From: Cryoendolithus antarcticus | Taxonomy: Eukaryota > Ascomycota > Dothideomycetes > Cladosporiales > Cladosporiaceae | DNA length: 64,000 nucleotides | Assembly: GCA_002077065.1 (NCBI GenBank) | Contig: NAJO01000006.1 | Span: forward strand, 1,198,076 to 1,262,075 | Reading direction: 5' to 3' | Shown here: in pieces, positions 42,458-55,004 of the stretch | How positions within the stretch are numbered: the first letter of the stretch is position 1 | How the letters are laid out: each line of letters begins with the position of its first letter | Notes under the pieces: model-generated | Seen by the model: the letters and a program-made list of their open reading frames with translations, nothing else | What the model was told of the DNA's origin: nothing | Database searches by the model: none | Position numbers and translations under genes: made by a program

Positions 42458-45400
42458 ATGGCTGACGTCCTCGCCTTGCCCTCCGGTTTGCCACTGCACG
42501 ATCTCTTCGCTCCTCAAAGTAGTACATACCTCACTACCTACCCATCGTCCCATAGCGGATCCTCTCTCGGCCATGCCTACCATCAGCATCCTCGCGAGTC
42601 AACGAGCAGCTCAGTGTCTAGTGCATCTTACCTTTCGCCACGCCTCCAGCCGTGCAACGTCAGTGTCTCGCCGGGATCGCATCGCTCATCGCTACCGGGA
42701 GGACTGCTGAGTCCGAAGCTCAGGGGCGCCGGCAGTCTGCATGGTGTGTCCCTGCAGGTCTCGCGCGATGCGAGCTTCATGTCGGCACCAAGCAGGAGGC
42801 AGCCGTCGGACTCGGAGTCGATGAGCAGTGTGATACACAACACGGGTATGCGAGCTAGCTTTCCGGGCATCGTGGGACGCGAGACATCAGAGGCGATGGA
42901 ATCAGATGCAGGATTGGTGGACACTGGCACTGACACAGCTGGCCCTGCTACACAGACGAATTACGACCTCCCCGAACTTCCGTCTTCGCCACCTGCCTCA
43001 CCAAGCAAGTCAGTCAGGCCATTTGGCCGCTGGCTCAGCACTCTCCGTCGGCGGAAGATGAAGGCTCAGTCAGCCACTCCGGTGACTCGCAACACTCAAC
43101 GCTGGGTCATGGATGATTTCGAGCCCGTGCCTCCGCCCTCCCAGCGACGCGAAACCCATAAGAAGTCCGACTCGACTAGTTCGTCCTTCAACTTCGTGGC
43201 TGGCATCAAGTCAGCCACCATCACACTGGCGAGCATGAGTATCGCACCTCTCTCGAGACGCACAAGCAAATGGCATCGTGGGCGCAACCGGCGAAGCAGT
43301 GTGATGTCAAGCTCAGAGGTACGCCCTTCTGCTGAGACGCAGCGCAGTGCACTCGATGAGGCGTCGAAGATGAGGAGCAGAAGGAGGAGAGAGAAACTGG
43401 AGGAGCTTATCAGGACGGAAGAGAACTACGTCGCTGATGTGAAGGCGCTGTCGAACGTACGAACATCGTGATATAGTCATACAGTAAGGTGCTGATCGAT
43501 CAAGCAGGCGTACTTCACGATCCTCGGCCACCATCCAACATTCACGAGCTTCGCCCGCGCATCAGCGCAACGAACCATCAGCGGGATCCTGCAGCTCCAC
43601 GACGAGCTGTTGGGCGACCTGTACAGGGTAGTGCCATCCGCGGAGTACGATCAGCACATCGCCAAGGCTTCGGCTCTGCCAGAAGGCGTGAGGCCAGGCC
43701 ACGTGCGCTGGCATAGCGTTGACATTGTACCTGGTCAAGCTGCCGTACATCCTTCGCCAAAGCGTCTGTCCCTCGCAGCTGCAATGCATCAGCGCCGACG
43801 CTCACTGCAGGTCAATCGGAGCTCAGAGCAAGAAGCTGCTGTGTTGCGATCCGCGCCACAGGTTGTTGGGAGTGTGGTCGAGGTGTTTCGGAAATACGTA
43901 TGATAAGAGCATACAGCCATCTTGGAATCCCTTGTCATTGGCCTGAAAGAAGTTGCTGACGGTCCTGCTTCTGTGGCTGATAGATCCCTCGTTTCTCGAT
44001 CTATTCAGATTATGGCGCCGACTACGAGATCGTCGCGCGAGACAATGATGAGACCCAGCGGAGCATTGCGACGTGGTCGGACTTTGACCGCGCAATTGAG
44101 GCACTGAGCTCAACTGTCAATCCCGAGCGGAGTCGGGAAGCGAACAGGAAGAAGGCACTCACCATCAAGGATCTGCTGATCAAGGTGAGCGTGGCCGTGA
44201 GAGATGAGGCAAGTGGATGTGCCGGACTGATAGCGATTGTAGCCCATCCAGCGACTCCCACGCTACGAGCTACTGTTCAGCGATCTGGCCAAGCTGACAC
44301 CAGCCTGCGACGATCCGGAGACTCACGCGTCCTTGCAAGACTTACTGATCCAGCTCAATGCAACCTGCCAGGACATGAATGCCGCCAAAGATAGCAATCC
44401 GACGCGGCTTCGCAAGCTTGAGACGACCTGGCTGCTGGGCGACCGCCTCATGTTCTCAGACCAAGTGCCCAAGAGCATCTTTCTGCAGATGCTGGGTCCT
44501 GTCGAACTCTGTGCGTGCTTGCACATCGCCTATAGGAGCAAGGGTGAGTTCATGAAGGGTATGTATGTGATCTGCGTCCTATTCGATACGACGCTGCTGC
44601 TCGCTACTGCAGAGGATGAGGGCACAAGGTACTCTGTCCTGGCTGGCATACCGCTTGCGAACGCCACCATCGAAGAAAGCGACAATCGCAAAGGTCTGCA
44701 ATGCTACACTGCGCCGCATACCTGGAAGCTTGTCTTTGAACATGGCGCCAGGGTGTACGAGATCATACTCACGGCCTGCTCAGCCATCGAAGCACTGGTC
44801 TGGCGCGACCAGCTCGAGCTTCGCACTCAATCGCAGTCTCTCGCGGTAGCGCAAGGCAAGAGCAATGTCTTTGAGCTGCATTCGCCCCTTGTCAACGACC
44901 TCCGCAGCATCGGCAAAGCTTTTGGCAAGCCAGGCACATTCATTCGGCAGGCCAGCTCGACGAATGTGCACCGCACAGCAACAGTGGGGCCGATGACGGA
45001 TCTGAACCAGGTGATCATCAAAAATACTCTGGCGGTCAGGGACGCTCAAGAGACTGCCGCGTCTTCAGCGACGAGCTTGCAGATCCCTCGGTCACAGTCA
45101 GTCGCAACGCCAAGTCACGTACAGACTCTCGCGCCTCGCCGCGCAGACCGCGTGAGACTGGAAGTCATGCTCAACGATGTCTGGTCCAAGCACCTGCTCC
45201 CCTACCCTGGCATGACAGTGCGGCGGTCAGAGCAACTTCGCGGCAGCGCCAATAACGTCATACGAAAGTTCAGCATGGCGTCCATCACCTCAAACTTCTC
45301 ATCGAAGCGCTCTGCGAGCTATACAAGTATGTCTGGGTACCCCGGCAGCCTAAGGAAAAAGGACATGCCGCCGCCACATTTGCTCAGCAAAGCGAGGCCC

Positions 45401-45808
45401 GCGCCGAAGCCAGCCAGGATGCCACTGAGCGACCTCCTGCCGGCGGACTTCGATCTACAGAACGAAAGGGAGAAGAAGGGTGGTGTGAGGAGGGGATTCA
45501 GGGCGCTTACTATGACCATGGAGAGGCCGTTCAGTCCACTGCTGGCCGGAGACGGGAGGGGGAATTCGTTGCGAAGGGCGAAGAGTGTCCAAGAAGACGT
45601 CGCCGGGGTGGCAGAGACATGCGCGAAGGCTAGGCTGGCGCAAGTACCTGCCAGGGCGAAGACGCCTGTTGGGGGTTTAAAGCGGATGGAGCTGCCAGCC
45701 CTTCCAGTAGACTCGGAGGAAAGCAGGGTGAAGGACGGCGGGATCGAGGTGATCAAGTCTCCGAAGAAGTCGAAGAGCAAGAGGCTCCTGCAGTTGCTGC
45801 GGCAGTGA
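42458..45808 (+). CDS. Rho guanine nucleotide exchange factor (DH-PH)
   Basis: Four exons: 42458-43456, 43508-43897, 43984-44184, 44243-45808 (introns 51, 86 and 58 nt), 1051 residues. The first 310 residues are Ser/Pro/Arg-rich and disordered. The DH domain starts EKLEELIRTEENYVADVKALSN and continues AYFTILGHHP. VVEVFRKY-IPRFSIYSDYGADYEIV is restored by splicing out 43898-43983. The third conserved region is TIKDLLIK-PIQRLPRYELLF. A PH-like domain follows (WLLGDRLMFSD through VWRDQLELR). The C-terminus is basic and ends in SKSKRLLQLLRQ. The protein should activate a Rho or Cdc42 GTPase in polarity or cytokinesis; the target is not readable. Confidence 0.87.
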
Positions 45809-46321
45809 AGTTTGGGGCCTAGTCTGATGCGGTCGGAACATGGGATTAGCATCACAGACTCCACGAGTATCATATAACACTGCACGTGTCTCTCATGTAG
45901 CGACCGGGGACAGCGCGTTTATACACCACGTCGCATGCATGCCCATGTGAGATTGTAGTGAGGAGACGCGTCAAGAGAAGTCTCGACTTCACGTCTTTGA
46001 CACGAATTGATTGGCGCGCGGTGACGCTAGGCTTGGCGAATGTTTACACGGTGCATGGCAACCGTTTGGGAACGAGTATTTGACCTCCACATAACTCAGC
46101 TACAGACTCAGAGACCTCTCGATCTATCAACAGGACGTAGCGGAGCATACCAGCATACAGTGCTACCAGATCAACATCCACAGCCAATACCTACACATCA
46201 CCCACCCCCCATCCACAACCTCGAACATCCTCAATACTGAACGAAGGCATACCAAGCCAACGCTCGCTACGAAGAGCATACGAGCACTCTCACAAGACCA
46301 TCACTCTTGGCCATCGCCAAC
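45809..46321. other. Intergenic, promoter/leader of the E2 gene
   Basis: 513 nt. The 200 nt before 46322 are C/A-rich and free of G runs, like a fungal 5' UTR. A 66-codon frame inside it is taken as leader sequence. Confidence 0.45.
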
Positions 46322-46975
46322 ATGGCTAGTCACACGAGCTCCTCCACCACCTCCCTCCAATCCACAAAACCCATGGCTCCACCAAGCAGCGCAGTGATCA
46401 AACGGTAAATCCTTCCCCGAGCACACTCAACAGCAACACACCCTAACGATGTCTAGCCTCCAATCCGAGCTCCTCGCCCTCATGTCGTCACCCACTCCCG
46501 GCCTCAGTGCCTTCCCCACAACCTCCCTAACCCTCTGGACCGCCACCCTCGCCGGCCCAAGCGCAACGCCCTACGAAACCCTAACCTTCAAGCTGACCCT
46601 CTCATTCCCCTCAAACTACCCCCACGCGCCTCCAGAAGTGCTCTTCAAAACGCCGATATACCATCCGAATGTGGATATGAAGGGAAGGATTTGTTTGGAC
46701 ATTCTGAAAGCGGCGGGGAGTGGAGGCGAAGGCGGGGGGTGGAGCGCGGCGCTGAATGCCGAGACGGTATTGTTGAGTGTGCAGAGTTTGTTGGGGGAGC
46801 CGAATAAGTGAGTACTTGTGGGATCGTGTTGGGTCTGTGGTGGGGATGAAGCTGACTGGTGTGTAGTGCATCACCGTTGAACGGCGAGGCGGCCATAGTG
46901 TGGGATCGCGATATGGAGGAATTCAGGCGGAAGGTGTTCGCGAGACATCAGGAGCCGGAGGAGCTGGACGCTTGA
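46322..46975 (+). CDS. Ubiquitin-conjugating enzyme E2 of the UBE2C/UbcH10 type
   Basis: Three exons: 46322-46404, 46457-46807, 46867-46975 (introns 52 and 59 nt), 180 residues. The N-terminal extension is Ser/Thr-rich with a [13 protein letters not shown] helix. The UBC fold follows with [19 protein letters not shown] and the active-site Cys in GRICLDIL, then [20 protein letters not shown] across the second intron. The catalytic HPN motif is intact. The extension and LLALMSS helix are those of APC/C-linked E2 enzymes that ubiquitinate mitotic cyclins. A Gly-rich insert (GSGGEGGG) after the active site is unusual. Confidence 0.9.
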
Positions 46976-47267
46976 GAGCACCACACGGAGTATTCGGGTA
47001 GGTGGCGCATCACTTGGAAACAGTTGGTAAGGACATTGCATAGCGAGCGGGCAACATGAGTGGAGGTGTCGGTCATTGCATTTTCAGGCGGAAGCGGTCT
47101 CTGAGTATCATGCATAGGACGGTCGCCAGACGGAACAACCTACCTTACCAAAGATGCAGTTCCTAACTTCCTACGCGTCTCTACACAATTACCTACACTA
47201 CAGTCTATACACCCCAACTCCCTGCCGATATCTGTACAATAGAACATGTTCGATCACTCCTACCAGC

Positions 47268-48935
47268 TCAAAGCTTGATCGACACTCCGTACTGGTCCAG
47301 CATGATGCTAGTGCCACACACCACCCCGACGTAGCCCACAAGCCAGACCATCGCCTCTATATCGCCGACATGCCAGGTCTTGACACTCAAATTGACAGCG
47401 CCAGTGAGCAGATTCGCCAACAAGAACACCACCAGCCCATTGCGATTGAAAGCCGCCAACACCTTGCTAGTCGCTTCCTCAATCCTAGTCTTCTCAACCA
47501 CTTTGTCACGACTGCGGTACAGCTGAGGGAACATGAGCATCTCCACGCCACAGAACAGCAGCAGTTGCGCAGTGTTGAAAGCGCAGACCCAGCAAACATA
47601 AGCCAAATTCGCCATACGTCTCGAGACAAACAGTCGAGGCCCGTAGTGCCACATAGCCCAAGTGCTGAAGATGAACCACAGCGCCGACCACTTCGCGAGA
47701 TGGATGACAGCTAGCTTCGGCAGCGTGCCAAGTCCCCTCAACGCCTCATCAGGCGCCCAAGGCTTCTTCGCAGCAATCTGATCGGGGCTCTGGCCAAGGA
47801 CCGAAGCGAGCCACTCCGCATCTTCGTCCATAGAGTCCTTCTGCTCCTGCATCTGACGCTTGGCTTGCTGCAGCGTAGTCTCTGTGCTGGGTTCTTGATC
47901 GCGAGGCAAGATACCTTCGCCTACGCCGAAGCCGCCGAGGAAGATCGCGAAGTAGCCGATGAAGCTGTAGATGCCTTCGCGGTTCTGGGAGAGGAAGTCG
48001 CCTGGGATACGGTCGGAGAGGAGAATGTAGGCTTTCATGCCGGGCGTGAGGTAAAGGTAGATCTCGTAGCCGATTGCTATGCAGAACGCCAGAGTGCCGA
48101 TCGAGGGGATGCGGCGGAGGATGGGTTGTAGGAGAGCGGTGGTGGGGGAGAGCAGCGCGAGCGTGAAGAAGAAGTTCCAGTGGACGCCGTATTCGGAGAT
48201 GTGTTCCGTGTAGTCGAGAGACTTGACGCTTGCGAGTCGAACAAGGCCAAGTGCGAAGAGTGGCAGAGCATGGCGGAGAGAGGTCTTCAGGCCATTGAAG
48301 AAGGATACGTGGGATGCCATGAGTTGGTCCTTCAAGTGTTGCCGCGCTGCTACAATGCCAGCTGCGAAGACGAAGGAGCCGACGCCGAGGTCCATGAGAG
48401 AGGTCCCGAAGTTCTCTGTCTTAGCGAAGCGGCGAGGGAAGACTGGGAAGTCCACAGCAAGGATGCTAGCACAGGTGATGATCATCATGGCTCCGCGATA
48501 GCTTGTAATGAAGGGCTTGACCGGCAGGGGAGATCGATCGTCGACCAACTCCTCATCTCGACTTGCTGTTGCGTCTGCTGTGCCATTACTGACGGCCACC
48601 TTGGTATCGGACGACTCTGCTGACGGTTCCGAAGCATCCGCTGCTTTGGGTTGCAAGTACACTGCGATGGCCGGAACCAGTAGAAGTCCGAGCAGAGTCT
48701 GAGGTTGATCCGCGTAGATAGTCGTTGCAAATAAGATCATGCAACATTGCAGAATAAAGTCCGTGATGTACGCAGTGAGGTTGTAGGGCTTGAAGAAGGC
48801 CTGTCGAGTCTGTAGGACGGACCAGACGAAGACACTGATCGGTGCGGCGAGAGTGAGGAGGTTGATCTCCCAGATGCCTCCGCCTTGCAGGTCTGAGACC
48901 GAAGCCAGCTTTTCGGCCTTGTACTCGGGCGTCAT
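47268..48935 (-). CDS. GWT1: GPI-anchored wall transfer protein 1 (inositol acyltransferase)
   Basis: 555 residues, single exon, about 13 hydrophobic segments. Family blocks: YKAEKLASVSDLQGG at the N-terminus, SYRGAMMIITCASILAVDFP and FPRRFAKTENFG, then SLMDLGVGSFVF. EHISEYGVHWNFFFTLALL and a QNREGIYSFIGYFAIFLGG block follow. Gwt1/PIG-W acylates the inositol of GPI precursors in the ER, an early step before GPI proteins such as the glucanase at 40.4 kb can be anchored. Length is slightly above the usual 490-510; the extra residues are a Ser/Asp-rich loop (about residues 105-140) and a loop near residue 350. Confidence 0.93.
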   Translation of the reverse strand: MTPEYKAEKLASVSDLQGGGIWEINLLTLAAPISVFVWSVLQTRQAFFKPYNLTAYITDFILQCCMILFATTIYADQPQTLLGLLLVPAIAVYLQPKAADASEPSAESSDTKVAVSNGTADATASRDEELVDDRSPLPVKPFITSYRGAMMIITCASILAVDFPVFPRRFAKTENFGTSLMDLGVGSFVFAAGIVAARQHLKDQLMASHVSFFNGLKTSLRHALPLFALGLVRLASVKSLDYTEHISEYGVHWNFFFTLALLSPTTALLQPILRRIPSIGTLAFCIAIGYEIYLYLTPGMKAYILLSDRIPGDFLSQNREGIYSFIGYFAIFLGGFGVGEGILPRDQEPSTETTLQQAKRQMQEQKDSMDEDAEWLASVLGQSPDQIAAKKPWAPDEALRGLGTLPKLAVIHLAKWSALWFIFSTWAMWHYGPRLFVSRRMANLAYVCWVCAFNTAQLLLFCGVEMLMFPQLYRSRDKVVEKTRIEEATSKVLAAFNRNGLVVFLLANLLTGAVNLSVKTWHVGDIEAMVWLVGYVGVVCGTSIMLDQYGVSIKL

Positions 48936-49879
48936 GACTGGTGTTCGTTGAAGTCGGATTTGTCAGGCTGTGAAAGGAACAGGAACTGCAATAAGACTAC
49001 AAGAGCTGAGGTGCTGCTTATATGCGGTCCATATTTCTCAATTCCGACCGAAGGTGCGACTTCACAATCGTACTACCAGTCACAAAAATCTCTCAGTTGA
49101 TGATCAGTGTTCGAACGAGACAGCTGCCATTCGCTGCACGTATGCAAGATTTGTGATCCGCTATCTCTAACTTCGTAAAGCGCGTGCTATCCACGCGTCT
49201 CACGGACGTGGGCGAATCATGGCATTCTAGCTGACGGCAAGTGCAACACCACGCGTTCCTTGGCGGAGCTTCCGGATAGACCTCACATCTCCTTTCACTC
49301 GTCTGCGTTGCTGGTGATACGTTGCACAAGATGTGGTCAAACAGCCGGGATGCTGCTTGTGTCTCTATATCGCCTTGCCGGGCTCTTGTGACCGATATGC
49401 AGGTTCCCTTGACTCTATGCGGCGTGTTCGCATCTCGCCTTGTTGATGGTCGAGGGCATGCCGGCCTACATAGCTGCTGCCAGCTGCTGATATGCAGGAT
49501 CAAATTCCATTGTGAGTTCGAACACCGTGATACGCATGTCCAGGTAAGTGCGACTGGGCGTTGGATATGACATGGCAAGCGCGACTTGCGCTGTCCCGAC
49601 ACAGGCAAGAGCATAGTCGAGACCGTCCCTGCCCGTTTGTAGGTCTCCCCGTCCCACCAAGCTGCATCCTTGTTCACTGCGCATAAACATCACAAACACA
49701 ACACTCGACACTCCTCTGCACCCATATCATATTCTTTGTTGACGCTCTGCTGTCTCGGCTCCCGCACTCACCTCATCCTCACCACCGAGTCCTGTTGTGC
49801 ACGCGGTGTGAGGGTGTCTAGCGTCTTGCGCTACATTGTCTGAGGAGCTATCACATGCACGACTAGTCATCGCAGCAGG
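48936..49879. other. Intergenic, divergent promoter region
   Basis: 944 nt between GWT1 (minus) and the 1050-residue gene (plus). A 194-codon minus-strand frame (49677-49093) lacks any coding signature and is not called. Confidence 0.5.
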
Positions 49880-52800
49880 ATGCCGCTCGCCGACATCACG
49901 AACGCGCTGCAGCCTCCCACGGCTCGCTACAAACGCTTCTCCTCCACTGGGACGAATAGCTCTCCGGGAGCACAGGATGAGAACGCTGATCCATCGCCTC
50001 GTGCAACGCCTGCGCGTCTGCGTGGCTTTTTGAATCAGACTAAAGCCTCATCTGCCAAGACTACGACCCCTCCAGCTCAGCGCACTCCCGCTCAACTTCA
50101 CTCTGGCAGAAACACACCACTTTCTCAACGTCACAACGAGAGTCGGCGAGTTCAGCCTGGACCTTCATCGCATCTCCCCACTCCTGTAAGCAAGTGGAAC
50201 GGCGGCCAGTCGAGTGTCCGTAGTGCTTCGCGGAGCACGCCTCTTTCGAACAGCAAATCGTCGCCACTGCTCGCGAATACGGACGAAGCATCACACACCG
50301 CGTCTCCTGTACGTACAAATCTAGCCGACGATTTCTGCTCTTACTGATGATATTCCCCGCAGCAGTCGCCAAGTATGCCTTTACTAAGTCGGCGGAAACC
50401 CACGGCCAACAAGCCTCTGCCAGCTCGTCCGATCGCACGACTTGTGCACGATCCTAGTCCATCCAAGGACAGCCGTACACTCATCGACGCTCACGAGAAG
50501 CCTCTACGGCTTTCGGTCGCAGGCTTCGTACAGGAGTGGCCAGCCCTGAGACCAAGTCCGAACGCCCCTCCGCATCAATTCGATGACCGATGCTCATCCC
50601 TTGCAACGTTCGTCAGCGCATCAGAGGCCGTTGACGACCCGCAATACAAAAATGACCTTGCGGACTCAGCCTATCCATCCCGCAAAAGCTCCATGGGCAA
50701 GTGCACAAGCAACGCCGCCCCTCTTCAAAACCACACGGCGGATGCAGCAGCTCTGTTGAGCAATAATGATGCACAAACAACCTCTGCGATCGTTTCCAAG
50801 AGCACCAAAGATACTCGTCGCGCCACTTCGCGACCGCACAGTCCCTCGCCGGCATCATTCTCGCGACCTCGTCCAGCGAGTATCTCGTATCCGCGCGCAA
50901 GCGGATCCCCGTCTGTCGAAAGCTCTCCTGCGCCTGCTCCTATCCCAAAGACTGCTTCGCACATTCCACTGTCTGCACATAAGAAAGCCACGCTTGTTGA
51001 CATAAAGGGCCGGCGCTCTTCAGCTATTCCCACTCCACTCAAGAGTGAGCGTGGTCTCAGCTTCGGTGGCAGACGCATCGAGTCGCCCGATCCTCTGAAA
51101 ATCCTTGATCATGGCATCAAACGCCGTCAACTTCGACGTGCGAACACCAACGAGACGTCCTCTACCGTCAGCACTGTACCAACCAGAGTACTTAACAGCG
51201 ATGCCACGCCACCCCTAGGGCATAGCATACCCGGATCGCTCGAGAGCACCACGGGATCGAACACCGAAGACGAGGAGGAAGTCACCACACCGTCTGACAC
51301 ATCGCTTCACTTTGTCAAACACGGATACAAGCCCAAGCATCTCAGTAAGGTGTCTGGGAGTCACTATGCCGGTGCCACGCTAAAGGTATACGACGAGGCG
51401 GAGGTCATCCTCGGCAAGCCGCCACCTTCGAACAGCCCCTTTACTGGGCCGCTGCAGACGATTCCGTCTGAGGCCATGCTGCCGGTCATGCATGAGTACG
51501 ACTACTCTCGCATCGGTGAAGATCAGCCCAAGGTCGTCATCAAGCCGACAGAATTCCCGGCGTTCGCCCAGCGCCTGTCGTCCCTGCAAGACAAGCATGT
51601 CGCTGCCAATCGGCGAACATATCGGAGCAATGCTATCGACGACACAACCAAGGCCGGACTGGTCACCCTACTCCGCGAAGCTAACCACGAGGATGCTCTG
51701 ATCAGTCAGTGCGGCTCCCAGGGCTTGGACAAAAAGACAAAGCAAGACATTACTCGCACTCTTTCCCTACTGGAGGGCAAGTGCGGTCCGCCGACTACCG
51801 AGATCGACCCCGAGCAGCTGTTCTCGACGTTCGGACGCCTCCGCTCCGGCTTCGAGAAAGCTCCCAAGAGCGCTGCGTTCGTTGAGGACGCTACATTGGC
51901 TGAGCGCTTTCTTGCCCGGCGAGACAGTCCACCGCATCAAGTCCAAGTGCCTGATGAAGTCGCTGCCGAAGACTTGCAACAGCAGATCGACCGATTCGAC
52001 AGGGGTTCCCATCACTCTATGAGCAAGACGTTAACTAGCAAGTGGTCTGAGAGCACTTCGTCGGCGAAGGGGTTGCCGCCAGATATCGACCACAGTATGG
52101 GTTCTGACATCGACACATCGGCCACGACATGGGATGGCTTTGCGGCTGCACCTCATCATGCCGATGTGCTGACCAGCTCTTCCGGATCGAATGGCAGCAT
52201 CGGCTTCCCGTCCCTCAGCAAGGTCCATCAGATTCTTGGACCTGACGAGCGCAGCATCCAAAGCCAGAAGGCCAGTGTGCGTCGTACTTCGTCGCCAACA
52301 CTTGGATCAAGAATGCCTGGATCCGTACGCAACGCTCGGGAGAGGGCTCGCAATGCAGCGGGCGTCGCGGGTCGCGCTACTGCCTCCCAAAAGAAGAAGT
52401 CAGACAAGACACCGGCGACGAGCGCACCACTACAAGAGGAGTCTGCTGAGTGGCCTACAGGGCGGCTTGCTTTCGCGCACAAGACTGCGAGCACTATGAG
52501 CGTCAATGGCTTGCCAAAGGTATGCACTTACTGAACGCCCTTCACAATACGCACTTCCACTTACCCGTTTCCCAGACGCCTCGCTCTCGATCGAAGAGCC
52601 GGTTCATGCTCGACAAGCTCAACGGTCTATTCCACAAGCGCGAGCACACGACCAGCGAGATTCCGCCCCCATTGCCAACGATGCACAAACACTCCGCAAC
52701 ACCTCAGAGCACAAAGAATGTCAAGATCTACGCGAATGGCAGCCCCGTGCTGAGGACTACGAGAACGCCACCATTGACGAAGATGCCTACCTTCTCACCA

Positions 52801-53192
52801 CCAGTCGATGCCTCGCACCCCGGTCTTTCGTCTTCGGCCGCCTCCATGGCGCGGACCACGACTCCTGCCGACGACAGTACAGATCACGATGGGAGGAGCT
52901 CCCTGCATGCCTTGTCTACGAAGCTCGTCGGTCGTGCGCAGAAAGAAGGCGACATGGGCAAGAAGGAGCGGCTACTGAACTTTGCCAAGGTATGTGCCTC
53001 ACCATGTCGATGGTAGTCAGAGACTAACAGATCTTCCAGGTGCTTAATAACTCCCTGATCAGCGCCCGCGAAGCTCAGATCTCCGCTGAGACCGCGCAGA
53101 CCGCAGCTCGTAGTGCGCAACTGTCATACGAGATGACGATGAAGAGCGTGGCCATGCTTCAGCGCCTGGCATCTAGTATGAATAGGGCTTGA
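49880..53192 (+). CDS. Large hypothetical disordered protein with C-terminal helix
   Basis: Four exons: 49880-50308, 50363-52519, 52576-52989, 53040-53192 (introns 54, 56 and 50 nt), 1050 residues; every junction is in phase. Not a family I can name. The first 400 residues are Ser/Pro/Arg-rich with many S-P sites. A more ordered block is around KPPPSNSPFTGPLQTIPSE to LRSGFEKAPKSA. Basic patches (RNARERARNAAGVAGRA; SRSKSRFMLDKLNGLF) come late. The last exon encodes a heptad-like helix (NNSLISAREAQISAETAQTA). The architecture suggests a phosphorylated scaffold or cytoskeletal adaptor, but this is a guess. Confidence 0.75.
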
Positions 53193-53560
53193 AGCTGACT
53201 ACGATGCGGAGGTTTCGTATTATCTTGGTGAGAGCAGATCGTGGCGCCATTGTTCGAACAAGATGGTTCGGAAGGAAAAGGAGTATTGCACTTGTATTTC
53301 TGCTGGCGGATAGAATTGGGCAGCTTGTATTGTAGAATAGAGATTGCTGCTTCTGGTATGAGGTAGCCAACAGCTTGGCTTTGCTACAGAGCACCTGGCC
53401 CGTTTCTCGTTTGGTCCATTCCGCAGTAAATGTCGCATTGACGGACTACGGTGATGTGATCCATTGGCTGTGCAGTGACGTCAACCAAATGGCGCTTCAG
53501 CAACATTATTGATTCTACGACAGCTCCATCTTTGGCTTTTGACCTCTGAACATCGCAATC
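53193..53560. other. Intergenic, promoter of MCR1
   Basis: 368 nt; contains CCATTGGC (53461) and CCAAATGGC near it, CCAAT-like boxes on opposite strands about 100 nt before the start codon. Otherwise nothing. Confidence 0.4.
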
Positions 53561-54656
53561 ATGTTCGCCTCAAGAGCCTTTCGTCCGGCGCAGTCGTTCG
53601 CCAGGGTAAGTCATATTTACTGTTGAGTCCATCATGGACCACACTCTCTGACTGTAACGGGCATACTCCGGCTTCCAGTGGCTAACGCATATCTCTCAGC
53701 ATGCACGAACATACGCCTCTGAAGCTCCCAAATCCGGCGGCAGTAGCACTCTCCTCTATGGCGGTATCGCTGCCGCTGCGGCAGGTGGCGGGTACTACTA
53801 CGCTACACGCTCACCCCAAGCCGCTGCCGGCCTGCCCACGACCAAAGTCAGCAATACGCCTCCAGCACCAGCATCAAAGACCTTTACCGGCGGCGACCAA
53901 GGCTTCATCCCGCTCACACTCTCCGAGATCATCGACATAAACCACAACACCAAGAAGTTCCGCTTCAAGCTCGACTCCGAGGATTCCGTCTCCGGCCTGA
54001 ACGTCGCCAGCGCACTCGTCACAAAATTCAAAGGTCCCGAGATGGAGAAGCCGGTCATCAGACCGTACACTCCCACGTCCGACGAGGAGGAGAGGGGTTA
54101 TTTAGACTTCATCATCAAGAAATACCCCAATGGCGCCATGAGCGAGCACATCCACGACATGAAAGCCGGCGACACACTCGAGATGAAAGGCCCGATCCCG
54201 AAGTACAAGTGGGAAGCCAACAAGCATGATGAGATCGCGCTGCTCGCAGGTGGCACAGGCATCACTCCAGTCTACCAGCTTGCGCGCGCGATTTTCAAGA
54301 ACCCCGAGGACAAAACGAAGGTGACCCTCATCTACGGCAACCTTACAGAAACCGACATCCTGCTCCGCAAAGAGTTTGACGATATCGAGAAGCAGTTCCC
54401 CGATCGATTCAGGGCTCTCTATGTGCTGGATACGCCGCCTGAGGGCTGGCAGCAGGGCAAGGGACATATCACGAAGGAGCTGCTCAAGACTACGATTCCA
54501 GGGCCGAATGAGGGGAATGTGAAGGTATTTGTTTGTGGACCGCCCGGTCTGTACAAAGCGATCTCTGGTGCGAAGAAGAGTCCGGCGGATCAGGGTGAGC
54601 TCGATGGCTACCTGAAGGAGCTCGGATTTAGCAAGGAGCAGGTGTACAAGTTTTAG
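53561..54656 (+). CDS. MCR1: NADH-cytochrome b5 reductase, mitochondrial
   Basis: Two exons, 53561-53605 and 53700-54656 (94-nt intron), 333 residues. The N-terminus [24 protein letters not shown] is a mitochondrial presequence. It is followed by an Ala/Gly-rich membrane segment ([17 protein letters not shown]), as in Mcr1 of the outer membrane and intermembrane space. FAD binding is by RPYTPTS and [15 protein letters not shown] binding by [13 protein letters not shown] and [10 protein letters not shown]. It ends in KEQVYKF, the typical C-terminus. It passes electrons from NADH to cytochrome b5, supporting sterol and D-erythroascorbate metabolism. Confidence 0.94.
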
Positions 54657-55004
54657 AGAGCAGGGACGGTGCGGCGATAAGATGAATGTGGCTAAGCATG
54701 GTGTTGAAGTGATACCGCATAGATCGTAGTGTGTACCATACATAGACCAATGTTCAGTCTAATGCGCAAGACCAGCATCTGTCAGCGATGACCACAACCT
54801 CTCATGATGCACAGTCACTGTTCTGTCAGCTTCCGGAGGAGCTCTTTCGAGAATGAAGCTGCGGCGCTACCACGGCTCTTCAAGAGCAGAACGTATCTTT
54901 GAGTTCACGACTCTAGGATGCGCATCCAGTTACGCATTGCGATCCACTCTTGACTTTGACTGAAATCTCCAATCTCGACGACTCGTCCGATCGTACCCGT
55001 AACC
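54657..55004. other. Intergenic, nothing recognised
   Basis: 348 nt between MCR1 and the ABM gene, both plus strand. No supported feature. Confidence 0.5.

Noticed and set aside
49093..49677. 194-codon minus-strand frame upstream of GWT1
   Set aside because: Composition is not protein-like and it begins at a non-ATG codon; judged a chance frame.
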